The notes: generated by a model not told the origin, from the letters alone. Positions 1 through 6,011 are shown, numbered from the stretch's first letter. The stretch: 8,735 nucleotides of DNA from Syntrophomonas sp. (GCA_003444615.1 DLUN01000200.1:6188-14922), one strand, 5' to 3'. Translations and numbers: made by a program.

Positions 1-398
1 AGTCTACCCTTGACCATTACCCTGTCGTTAAGAGTCTGATATCCGAACTTTTTATATAACCCATGGGCGTCCTTGGTTATCAGTATACCTCTTAAGCCCT
101 GATATTCTGGTAAGCTTTCTATATATGCAATGAGTGCTGTTCCCAATCCATTATTTTTATATTTTGCATCGATAATAACATCGCAAAGATAATAGGTGGT
201 TGCGAAATCGGTAATGACCCTGGCAAAACCAGCTAGTATGTTCTGTTCTTCAAGATAAACACCGTAACACTGAGAATTGCACATTGATTTTACAACCTGT
301 TCCTGCGAACGCTTATCGGCCCAATATGTTTGCTTCAGGAGATTCATTATCTCATCTATATTCATCTGGTCCGCGCCCCTAATTATTTTATAGTTCAT
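1..398 (-). CDS. GNAT family N-acetyltransferase (C-terminus cut by window edge)
   Basis: This partial gene reads leftward off the window and gives 132 codons. It belongs to the GNAT fold, which moves an acetyl group from acetyl-CoA to an amine; the acceptor cannot be told from the sequence. The acetyl-CoA loop is seen as KNNGLGTALI at residues 81-90, a form of the (Q/R)xxGx(G/A) motif without the usual first Q/R. The late motif GLYKKFGY at residues 113-120 is the usual GNAT beta-bulge region near the C-terminus, so only a few residues are probably missing. The start is the ATG at 398-396; the ATG four bases upstream (402-400) meets a stop after four codons. An AGAAGG ribosome site lies about 7 bases upstream. 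The gene is divergent from pstS, and nothing ties it to phosphate. The family call is firm, the substrate unknown. Confidence 0.88.
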   Translation of the reverse strand, partial: MNYKIIRGADQMNIDEIMNLLKQTYWADKRSQEQVVKSMCNSQCYGVYLEEQNILAGFARVITDFATTYYLCDVIIDAKYKNNGLGTALIAYIESLPEYQGLRGILITKDAHGLYKKFGYQTLNDRVMVKGR

Positions 399-429
399 TC
401 ATTCACCTTCTCAAATCGTTTATTTCTTG

Positions 430-438
430 ATTATATCA
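430..438 (-). promoter_or_regulatory. Extended -10 promoter for the GNAT gene
   Basis: On the minus strand this reads TGATATAAT, a perfect TATAAT box with the TGn extension. No good -35 lies upstream (an A-rich run sits there), as expected for an extended -10 promoter. Transcription would start near 423, giving a leader of about 25 nt before the GNAT start. The call rests on consensus match and position only. Confidence 0.5.
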
Positions 439-513
439 TCCATAATAGTTTCTTTTTTTGCGTGAGGCTTCTAATTAACCCAGCTTTGTTAGAGATGTAT
501 AACTATTTGTTAA

Positions 514-542
514 TAGACGAATTATGTTTAGTAATATATACT
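514..542 (+). promoter_or_regulatory. Candidate promoter of the pst operon
   Basis: A -35 TAGACG (4 of 6 to TTGACA) at 514-519, a 17-base spacer and a -10 TATACT (5 of 6 to TATAAT) at 537-542 lie ahead of pstS. The expected start is near 549, about 30 nt before the ATG. Upstream, TTA-rich hexamers fall at roughly 11-12 base steps (475, 486, 498, 510, 522), loosely like the spaced TTAACA-type repeats bound by Bacillus PhoP. The region is so AT-rich that this may be chance. Confidence 0.45.
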
Positions 543-565
543 ATTTTATTATGAATACTAAAAAT

Positions 566-571
566 GGGGGA
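566..571 (+). promoter_or_regulatory. Ribosome binding site that sets the pstS start
   Basis: GGGGGA sits 7 bases ahead of the ATG at 579. It overlaps the in-frame ATG at 564, which has no such site of its own. This favours 579, so the signal peptide begins with MKKRK, over the longer start that adds five residues. Confidence 0.75.
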
Positions 572-578
572 TTTTAGA

Positions 579-1493
579 ATGAAGAAAAGAAAATGGTTAA
601 GTGTATTGTTGTCTTGTATTTTCGCCATTACAATGTTGGCTGGCTGTGCAGGCAATGAACCGGGTGGTGAGAATAATGCAGCTCCAAAAGAAGATTACTC
701 TATTAAAATCGGCGGTTCCAGTACCCTGGCGCCCATCATAGCTCAATGTGCTGATAACTTTACTGAAGAGTTCAAAACCTGGGACAAAGTTGACGCCAGC
801 TTGCCGGAAGAACCCATCGTTATATTCGTGTCAACCGGTGGTTCCGGTTTTGGCCTGAAATCAGCTATCGATGGGACATTTGACTTTGGTATGGTAAGCA
901 AGACTCTAAAAGATGAAGAAAAAGAGCAGTTTGCTGAGGGAAGCATCACCCAGTTGGGTTCTGATGTATTGGTTATCGGTGTTAATTCAGCCAACCCAGT
1001 AGCCCAGGTTAAGCCTGACCTGACAACTGAAGAGCTGGTAGCTATTTTCTCAGGCCAGATTAAAAATTGGCAAGAACTAGATCCCGCTTTACCCAAGCGT
1101 CCTATTGTAGTCGCTGTTCGTGATCTGGGCGGTGGAGCAAGCGAAGTTTTTGATTCGGCAGTTATGAAAGGCACCCCTATTTCCGATGAGGCTTTACAGA
1201 TTCCTTCCATGGGGGCGTTGGCGGGCAAGATAATGGATAATGCAGATACCATAGGTTATGTATCCAGCGGCTTGGTTAACCAGAATCCTGATAAAATAAA
1301 ACCCCTGAGCGTTGATGGAATCGCACCTACCCTGGAAAATATCAATTCAGGGGCATATAAAATTGGCCGGCCGCTGCTTCTGGTCAGCAAAGACACACCG
1401 GATAATATGGAACAGAAGTTTTTAGATTATCTGTTATCTGAGAAAGGACTGAAAGTAGTTGAGGACCTAGGTTACGTTCCGGTTATTCCCTAG
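579..1493 (+). CDS. pstS: PstS-type phosphate-binding lipoprotein
   Basis: This is the extracellular solute-binding protein of a Pst ABC importer, 304 residues from the ATG at 579. The signal peptide has a basic start (MKKRKW), a hydrophobic core and a lipobox LAGC with the lipid-bearing Cys at residue 23, so it is anchored on the outer face of the membrane. PBP-type motifs follow in order: GGSSTLAP at 45-52 (first anion-binding loop), STGGSGFG at 85-92, FDFGMVSK at 101-108, TTEELVAIFSGQIKNW at 149-164, VRDLGGGASEVF at 180-191 and a final YVPVIP. In the classical protein the fourth binding loop reads R..GSGTR; here it is R181-D-L-G-G-G-A187, so the usual Ser and Thr are Gly and Ala. The first gene of the operon, it is separated from pstC by 73 bases with a hairpin, which usually gives more binding protein than permease. 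The family is firm; phosphate as ligand is likely, another oxyanion possible. Confidence 0.9.
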   Translation: MKKRKWLSVLLSCIFAITMLAGCAGNEPGGENNAAPKEDYSIKIGGSSTLAPIIAQCADNFTEEFKTWDKVDASLPEEPIVIFVSTGGSGFGLKSAIDGTFDFGMVSKTLKDEEKEQFAEGSITQLGSDVLVIGVNSANPVAQVKPDLTTEELVAIFSGQIKNWQELDPALPKRPIVVAVRDLGGGASEVFDSAVMKGTPISDEALQIPSMGALAGKIMDNADTIGYVSSGLVNQNPDKIKPLSVDGIAPTLENINSGAYKIGRPLLLVSKDTPDNMEQKFLDYLLSEKGLKVVEDLGYVPVIP

Positions 1494-1509
1494 TAATCTG
1501 TAACATAAT

Positions 1510-1540
1510 AACGGGCAGGTACTGCCTGCTCGTTTGTTTT
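1510..1540 (+). terminator. Terminator-like hairpin between pstS and pstC
   Basis: AACGGGCAGG (1510-1519) pairs with CCTGCTCGTT (1525-1534) over 10 positions with one G-U pair and a 5-base loop. The T-rich run TTTGTTTT (1533-1540) follows. It has the shape of an intrinsic terminator but lies inside an operon, so it probably acts as a partial terminator or as a 3' end that stabilises pstS mRNA. Confidence 0.75.
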
Positions 1541-1551
1541 CACATCAGTAA

Positions 1552-1558
1552 AGAAGGT
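1552..1558 (+). promoter_or_regulatory. Ribosome binding site supporting the TTG start of pstC
   Basis: AGAAGGT lies 8 bases ahead of TTG at 1567. The same frame has a TAA stop at 1558-1560 and no ATG or GTG before the first membrane segment, so TTG is the only reasonable start. Confidence 0.65.
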
Positions 1559-1566
1559 AACAGCGA

Positions 1567-2460
1567 TTGACATATCCAGGTACAGAGTTAAAAGAAAAGA
1601 TAATCAGTTCCATCATAATTAGTGCAGCAACTGTGTCTTCACTGCTGCTCCTGGCAATGCTGCTTTTTATACTGCGAGAGAGCTGGCCAATCTGGTCACA
1701 AATTGGGGTAAGCGGTTTTTTAAGCGGATCAAGCTGGAGGCCTCTAAACACTCCGCCTGAAATCGGTATCCTGTCTATGATTGTCAGTACGGTGTGGGTT
1801 GCGGGAGGGGCTTTGCTTATTGCGGCGCCATTGGGATTTGGCTGTGCTATATTTTTGGCCGAATTTGCTCCCCGACCTCTGGCGGCAGTTTTGCGTCCGG
1901 TTATAAATATGCTAACAGGTATCCCCTCTGTTGTTTATGGCTTTCTGGGAGCAGCAGTTCTGGTGAAATTTTTCGAAGTGAAATTTGACCTGGCCAGTGG
2001 AGAATCTCTTTTTGCTGCTTCTCTGGTACTGGCCATAATGGTCATTCCATTTATAGTAGCCAATTCTGAAGCTGCTCTGCGTTCAGTGGCAGCCGAATAC
2101 CGCCACGCCGGCATTGCTTTAGGGGTTTCCAGACAGTATCTGACCCTGCGCATCCTGGTTCCCTTGGCCGGAAAAGGCATGTTGGGTGCACTGGTACTGG
2201 CCTTTGGACGGGCTATGGGTGAAACCATGGCAGTGCTCATGCTGGCTGGAAACACGCTGCGGCTGCCCGGTTCATGGTTTGACAAGGGTGAACCCCTGTC
2301 AGCATTGATTGCCTTGGAACTGGGAAGTACCACCCCCGGAAGCCTTCATTACCAGGCTTTGTTTGCTGCGGGACTAGTTCTGGTTTTAATGGTCATGGCA
2401 GTTAATCTAGGTATAAACTTGCTTTTGAACCGCTTGCAAAAGGGGGGTACTCTTACATGA
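1567..2460 (+). CDS. pstC: Phosphate-type ABC transporter permease PstC
   Basis: This is one of the two membrane channel subunits of the importer, 297 residues from a TTG start. About six membrane helices can be seen, the first at roughly residues 14-36. Family motifs are clear: GIPSVVYGFLG at 118-128; the cytoplasmic coupling (EAA-type) loop from about E177 to P199 with YRHAGIALGVS and ILVP; and RAMGETMAVLMLAGN at 215-229. The last motif keeps the Arg (R215) and Glu (E219) that, as I recall, are needed for transport in E. coli PstC. The TGA stop overlaps the pstA ATG in ATGA, so translation is probably coupled. Length and motifs are normal for PstC. Confidence 0.93.
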   Translation: MTYPGTELKEKIISSIIISAATVSSLLLLAMLLFILRESWPIWSQIGVSGFLSGSSWRPLNTPPEIGILSMIVSTVWVAGGALLIAAPLGFGCAIFLAEFAPRPLAAVLRPVINMLTGIPSVVYGFLGAAVLVKFFEVKFDLASGESLFAASLVLAIMVIPFIVANSEAALRSVAAEYRHAGIALGVSRQYLTLRILVPLAGKGMLGALVLAFGRAMGETMAVLMLAGNTLRLPGSWFDKGEPLSALIALELGSTTPGSLHYQALFAAGLVLVLMVMAVNLGINLLLNRLQKGGTLT

Positions 2461-3299
2461 AAAAAACCATCACAGATCAGCTATCATTAGGTTGGTTCTG
2501 GGTATCCGGGCTTCTCATACTGGTAATTTTACTGGCTATAATACTCTATCTCATCTGGCGTGGGGGGCCATTTATCAGCAGCCAATTTATTCTGGACAGC
2601 CCCCACGGAGTTCCCCTGGGCACTGAAGGGGGGATATTCCCAGCTATAAAAGGAACTCTATGGCTCATTGTGCTGGCTTTAGTCATATCTATTGTTCCGG
2701 GCTTGTTGACAGCCATGTACCTGAGTGAATACGGTCGCAGCGGACGCCTGGCTGAAATTATCAACCTTCTGGTGCAGAGTATGGCCGGTGTACCTTCAAT
2801 TATCATCGGTTTGTTCGTCTATGCTCTGGGAGTTGTTACACTGGGCTGGGGAATATCGCTCCTGGCCGGAGGGTTAGCTCTGGCCATAATGATTTTTCCG
2901 GTTATTGTGATATCCAGCCGGGATGCCCTCTTGGCGGTTGATAAGAATTATCGATTAGTCGCCAACTCTTTGGGGGTTTCCAAGTCTTATACATTATACC
3001 GGGTCATTCTTCCCCGAGCAGCCGCAGGTATAACAGCCGGAGTATTGCTTTCCTTAGGGTATGCAGCCGGAGCCACTGCCCCCATTATGGTAACTGCAGC
3101 TGCATTTGTAGCCAGCTCGTCAGGGGCTTTGCTGGAGCCGGTTATGGCTTTGCCCTATCATCTCTATATATTGTTTAATGAGCACATATCCCTGAACCAT
3201 GCCTATGCAACAGCTCTGGTTCTGGTTACCTTAGTTTTGTTTCTTAATATTCTGGCATTATCATTAAGCAGCTGGCAAGAGAGGATAAATAAGCAATGA
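2457..3299 (+). CDS. pstA: Phosphate-type ABC transporter permease PstA, with altered GET motif
   Basis: This is the second membrane subunit, 280 residues, pairing with PstC to form the channel. It shows about six membrane helices, the first at roughly 15-34, the motif GVPSIIIGLF at 111-120, and the coupling loop VANSLGVSKSYTLYRVILP at 168-186. Where classical PstA has a stretch like RIAGETAP, this protein reads YAAGATAP (202-209). The Arg reported as important in E. coli PstA is Tyr here and the Glu is Ala, while the partner PstC keeps both. The start ATG overlaps the pstC stop and is preceded by an AGGGGGG ribosome site; the stop overlaps the pstB start in the same ATGA manner. The call as PstA is firm from order and overall pattern; the exact substrate is less so. 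Confidence 0.9.
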   Translation: MKKTITDQLSLGWFWVSGLLILVILLAIILYLIWRGGPFISSQFILDSPHGVPLGTEGGIFPAIKGTLWLIVLALVISIVPGLLTAMYLSEYGRSGRLAEIINLLVQSMAGVPSIIIGLFVYALGVVTLGWGISLLAGGLALAIMIFPVIVISSRDALLAVDKNYRLVANSLGVSKSYTLYRVILPRAAAGITAGVLLSLGYAAGATAPIMVTAAAFVASSSGALLEPVMALPYHLYILFNEHISLNHAYATALVLVTLVLFLNILALSLSSWQERINKQ

Positions 3300-4045
3300 A
3301 TGCGGTTGAATTTATAGATTTTAATACTTTTTACGGCCCCAAGGCGATTTTGCAAAATATTAACGTGGAGTTTGCCTCGAATTCCATTACAGCGATAATT
3401 GGACCTTCCGGGTGTGGCAAAACTACATTATTACGCAGTATTAATCGAACCGCGGAAATGGAAATTGGATTTAAGAGCCAAGGAGATATAAAAGTATTGG
3501 GGAAATCAATAAAGGAATACAAAAATGTATCCCTTTTGCGCCGGCGTGTAGGTATGGTTTACCAGATTCCGGTAGCCTTGCCTCTAAGTATAAGGGCAAA
3601 TGTACTCTTCGGTCCGAAGTATTATGGAGTGAAAAGACACTCAGATTTAGAGGCCATAACGGAAAAATGCCTGCGGCAAGTAGCCCTGTGGGATGAAGTG
3701 AAGGATCGCCTTAAGCGGCCTGCAGCACAGCTATCTGGCGGACAGAAGCAGCGCCTGGCCATAGCCCGAGCATTGGCAGTGGAACCCCAGGTATTACTCC
3801 TTGATGAACCTTGCTCCAGTCTTGATCCGGCTTCCACCGGACTGATTGAAGAATTATTGACCCAGTTGGCGGAGGGACTGTGTATTATTATTGTTACTCA
3901 CAACCTTTTCCAAGCCCGCCGGATATCCAATGAGACCGCCTTTATATTGGACGGCCAACTAATAGAAAAAGCACCCACCCAAAAACTGTTTGAGTCTCCG
4001 GACAGCCCTAAAACCCGGGGATTTGTTTCCGGGTTATTCGGTTAG
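3296..4045 (+). CDS. pstB: Phosphate-type ABC transporter ATPase PstB
   Basis: This is the cytoplasmic ATPase that drives the importer, 249 residues. All ABC motifs are intact: Walker A GPSGCGKTT at 36-44, Q-loop Gln at 90 (MVYQ), signature LSGGQKQR at 146-153, Walker B VLLLDEP at 166-172, D-loop SSLDP at 174-178 and H-loop His202 (VTHN). The segment after the Q-loop, which touches the permeases, reads IPVALPLSIRANVLFGPKYYG, where typical PstB has a form like KPNPFPMSIYDNV, so this belongs to a divergent branch. The C-terminal GFVSGLFG resembles the usual PstB ending. It overlaps pstA by four bases with a GAGAGGA ribosome site inside pstA. No phoU follows; the next gene converges on it. ATPase function is certain, the phosphate assignment good by context. 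Confidence 0.92.
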   Translation: MNAVEFIDFNTFYGPKAILQNINVEFASNSITAIIGPSGCGKTTLLRSINRTAEMEIGFKSQGDIKVLGKSIKEYKNVSLLRRRVGMVYQIPVALPLSIRANVLFGPKYYGVKRHSDLEAITEKCLRQVALWDEVKDRLKRPAAQLSGGQKQRLAIARALAVEPQVLLLDEPCSSLDPASTGLIEELLTQLAEGLCIIIVTHNLFQARRISNETAFILDGQLIEKAPTQKLFESPDSPKTRGFVSGLFG

Positions 4046-4090
4046 CAGATTTAATGGTGCTGCCGGATGAGATTGCCGGTCATGTTTTCC

Positions 4091-4123
4091 AAAAACAAAG
4101 AGGCTGTAATTGCTACAGCCTCT
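4091..4123 (-). terminator. Intrinsic terminator of bfr
   Basis: AGAGGCTGTA (4099-4108) and TACAGCCTCT (4114-4123) form a perfect 10-bp stem with a 5-base loop. On the minus strand the stem is followed by TTTGTTTTTGG, a good U-rich tail, so it ends bfr transcripts. On the plus strand the next bases (CGAATTC) are not U-rich, so it should be weak for the converging pst operon. Confidence 0.88.
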
Positions 4124-4148
4124 CGAATTCAAGTCTTCCTATAGACAA

Positions 4149-4616
4149 TTACTTAACTTGAATTGTCAAGAACATGGGTAAAGTCATCTGCTCAATCTGA
4201 TCTAAGAGTTCCTCGAGTTCATCCATATGACGGTCTTCGTCGTTTAGAATTTGCACAAGAATATCCCTGGTTGCATGGTCACGCACCTCACCCGCAAGCG
4301 CTATGGCATCATTATATGCTTTGATGGCGCTTTCCTCTGCAGCACGGTCAAATTCTAACTGCTTTTGAACGTCCTTGCCAATATGAATATCATTTAGTTT
4401 GGATACGATAGGAGTTCCACCGAGAAAAAGAATTCTCCCGATAAGTTTTTCGGCATGTTTCATTTCCTCTATGGCCCGCTTCTCAAAGCCTTCATGTAAC
4501 TTACCATAGCCCCAGTCCTCGCACATTTCAGCGTGCACGATGTACTGATTGATGGCTGCTAACTCGTCTGCAAGCAAAGCATTCAGCGTTTCAATAAGTT
4601 TGGGGTTTCCTTGCAT
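4149..4616 (-). CDS. bfr: Bacterioferritin (iron storage, ferroxidase)
   Basis: The 155-residue protein is of normal length for bacterioferritin, which forms a 24-subunit cytoplasmic shell that oxidises Fe(II) and stores ferric iron. All six di-iron ligands sit at the classical numbers: E18, E51, H54, E94, E127 and H130 (ADELAAINQY, EEMKHAE, DEDRH). Met52, the residue that binds heme between two subunits, is also present, which separates it from plain ferritin and Dps. The start ATG at 4616 has the strong AAAGGAGAGGAG site with 8 bases spacing. It is a single-gene unit with its own promoter and a strong terminator; no bacterioferritin-associated ferredoxin gene is adjacent. The gene points to iron handling and oxygen defence and has no clear tie to the pst operon. 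Confidence 0.96.
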   Translation of the reverse strand: MQGNPKLIETLNALLADELAAINQYIVHAEMCEDWGYGKLHEGFEKRAIEEMKHAEKLIGRILFLGGTPIVSKLNDIHIGKDVQKQLEFDRAAEESAIKAYNDAIALAGEVRDHATRDILVQILNDEDRHMDELEELLDQIEQMTLPMFLTIQVK

Positions 4617-4744
4617 AAGTACAACTCCTCTCCTTTAAAATTTTGCCCGGTTTTAACCCAAGTAGTTTTTCCCTAAAGCCTTCACTACCTGCTTGAAAAC
4701 TAAAGAACATAAACACCAAATCTAAACAACCTTAACATACCAAT

Positions 4745-4774
4745 ATTCTACCTGCATTTACATTTTTATTTCAA
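4745..4774 (-). promoter_or_regulatory. Candidate promoter of bfr
   Basis: Read on the minus strand, -35 TTGAAA (4769-4774, 5 of 6) and -10 TAGAAT (4745-4750, 5 of 6) are 18 bases apart. Transcription would start near 4738, leaving a leader of about 120 nt before the bfr ATG, longer than needed for a ribosome site. The -35 is overlapped by one arm of an inverted repeat. Confidence 0.55.
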
Positions 4775-4795
4775 CTACTATAGTAAAATGTAGTT
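4773..4795. repeat. Inverted repeat overlapping the bfr -35, possible operator
   Basis: AACTAC (4773-4778) and GTAGTT (4790-4795) are perfect 6-bp arms with an 11-base gap, and the small palindrome ACTATAGT (4777-4784) lies within. One arm overlaps the -35 of the bfr promoter, a usual place for a repressor or activator site. It does not match the Fur or PerR box that I know. Confidence 0.35.
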
Positions 4796-4815
4796 TAGCA
4801 GGGACCATTCTCCTG

Positions 4816-5235
4816 TCAACCGCTGATTTCTAAGTATTCTATCAGGTTCTTGCTTTTATGTTTAGCCCTATATAATAGCTGATCAAGTTTGTTTAACAGG
4901 TTGGTCAATTCAACATTATCAGCTTCTAAGACACTGCCACTGATTGTTACCACCAAATCATTTTCCCATTTTAATTCCGCAATCTTTTGGCGAACCCGCT
5001 CCATTACAGCATGTCCTTCTTCTATGCTGGTGTCTGGCAGAATGATTAAAAACTCGTCTCCTCCATAACGCCCTGCTATATCGTTTTGTCTCAGGTTATT
5101 TATTATTGTCTTGCTTACCCTCTCCATGACATAATCACCATATAAATGCCCGTATGTATCATTTATACCTTTAAAGTCATCTATATCAATCAAGGCTGCG
5201 GTTAGCTTTTTTCTGTTTTTCCCGTGACGCTTCAA
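4816..5235 (-). CDS. GGDEF (diguanylate cyclase) domain, 3' part of a frameshifted gene
   Basis: This frame holds most of a GGDEF domain, which joins two GTP into cyclic-di-GMP. The visible motifs are ALIDIDDFKGINDTYGH at residues 14-30 (metal and GTP contacts D17, N25, D26), GD at 33-34, the product-inhibition I-site RQND at 49-52 exactly five residues before GGDEF at 58-62, and LYRAKHKSKN near the end. The active site is intact. The first part of the domain (TDYLTGTFNK and the following helix) is in the other frame, so this was once the end of the gene whose 5' part is at 5186-6004. Removing one A from the A-run restores a continuous domain. A TTG at 5235 with AAAGGA five bases upstream could start this fragment alone, but the product would lack the domain's first helix. 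The activity of the fragment is unknown. Confidence 0.75.
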   Translation of the reverse strand: MKRHGKNRKKLTAALIDIDDFKGINDTYGHLYGDYVMERVSKTIINNLRQNDIAGRYGGDEFLIILPDTSIEEGHAVMERVRQKIAELKWENDLVVTISGSVLEADNVELTNLLNKLDQLLYRAKHKSKNLIEYLEISG

Positions 5236-6004
5236 TCTCTTCCTTTAAACAAGAAGTAATAAACCATTTGTTAAAAGTTCCTGTCAAATAATCAGTTATC
5301 GAAAGCATCTGTAGCTTTTGTTTTTCTTCGTACAGCAGTCTGTTCAATTTTTCCGCTTCTTCTTTAGCCTTTATAAGCTCAGCATTGTTTTTTTTCAACA
5401 ACTTGTTTTTAGCTTCTATTTCCTTATTCTGTTTTTTAAGGGTGGTGAGATATTGCCTTGATTTTTTAAGTTCCTCCGCATAGCCATCAATAAGGACAGC
5501 AATTAGAATTACAACGGTGAACAGACAAATAAAGATACCAAAGGCAAAATCAATATATCTTATTAACCCGGAATTATACACTATTACTAAGTCAGGTCTC
5601 TGATATTCAATAGCCATCAAAACACCAATAACTAAAGCGAAAATAGAAAATATAATCCATCTTTTCAATCCAGTAAGCAATAAGGCAATTATTCCAGCAT
5701 TTATAATGATATAATATGGAATACTGCCGTGAGTCCCCCCATTGATAAGCCACATGGTTGGGAAAAAAACAAAACTCAGGAAAATGACGACTATTAACGA
5801 GAGCAGTTCATAATTGCCGCTAATTTTGAAGGTAATGAATAATCCTACAGTTACAATACCGCAAGCCAAAGATACTGATGAGACTACTGTTTCCATGCCC
5901 AGCAAATGATTCATCAAGCTGCACGAAAACGACATGAAAATACCTACCAGAAAAACTGCATTAAATACCCGATACTTTAGATAAGTGCTCTGTTCATTCT
6001 CCAT
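5186..6004 (-). CDS. Six-helix membrane sensor plus coiled coil, 5' part of a frameshifted diguanylate cyclase
   Basis: This frame encodes 272 residues. It has about six membrane helices (roughly 13-33, 39-59, 66-86, 96-112, 115-132 and 150-172), then a long charged coiled coil at about 177-232, then the opening of a GGDEF domain (SITDYLTGTFNKWF, 235-248). It stops at a TGA at 5186-5188 after an out-of-frame tail, ANRSLD. The loop between helices 3 and 4 carries FFPTMWLINGGTHGSIPYY (80-98), a pattern I associate with uncharacterised bacterial membrane sensors, so a signal sensed at the membrane is plausible. The start is set at the ATG at 6004 because GGAGG (6012-6016) lies 7 bases upstream. 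The same frame is open back to an ATG at 6106, but that start lacks a ribosome site. Joined with 4816-5235 it would be an ordinary sensor-type diguanylate cyclase. Confidence 0.75.
   Translation of the reverse strand: MENEQSTYLKYRVFNAVFLVGIFMSFSCSLMNHLLGMETVVSSVSLACGIVTVGLFITFKISGNYELLSLIVVIFLSFVFFPTMWLINGGTHGSIPYYIIINAGIIALLLTGLKRWIIFSIFALVIGVLMAIEYQRPDLVIVYNSGLIRYIDFAFGIFICLFTVVILIAVLIDGYAEELKKSRQYLTTLKKQNKEIEAKNKLLKKNNAELIKAKEEAEKLNRLLYEEKQKLQMLSITDYLTGTFNKWFITSCLKEEIEASREKQKKANRSLD
5206..5220 (-). other. Frameshift site inside the GGDEF gene
   Basis: The coding strand here reads AAAAACAGAAAAAAG. The upstream frame runs as GAA AAA CAG AAA AAA GCT AAC and soon stops. The conserved downstream frame needs AAG CTA ACC GCA. 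Loss of one A from either run (A5 at 5216-5220 or A6 at 5207-5212) makes a continuous GGDEF domain. The shift is +1, so ordinary -1 ribosomal slippage would not repair it. Confidence 0.8.
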
Positions 6005-6011
6005 TTGCAAG

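Noticed and set aside
330..554. Plus-strand open frame of 74 codons
   Set aside because: It overlaps the GNAT gene on the other strand and its promoter, has a Phe/Ile/Leu-rich chance composition and no ribosome site.
743..1252. Minus-strand open frame of 169 codons inside pstS
   Set aside because: It is the antisense shadow of a well conserved pstS sequence; the product has no recognisable domain.
1935..2333. Minus-strand open frame within pstC
   Set aside because: Antisense to conserved PstC motifs, with low-complexity Arg/Ser/Ala content and no start signals.
4056..4080. Possible plus-strand terminator after pstB around the two TGCCGG copies
   Set aside because: The copies are mainly direct repeats; only a 4-bp CCGG stem can form, and the T-run behind it is short.
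5200..5215. Programmed -1 ribosomal frameshift at A AAA AAG in the GGDEF gene
   Set aside because: The heptamer fits a classic slippery site, but the needed shift is +1 (or -2), so -1 slippage would not enter the GGDEF frame.
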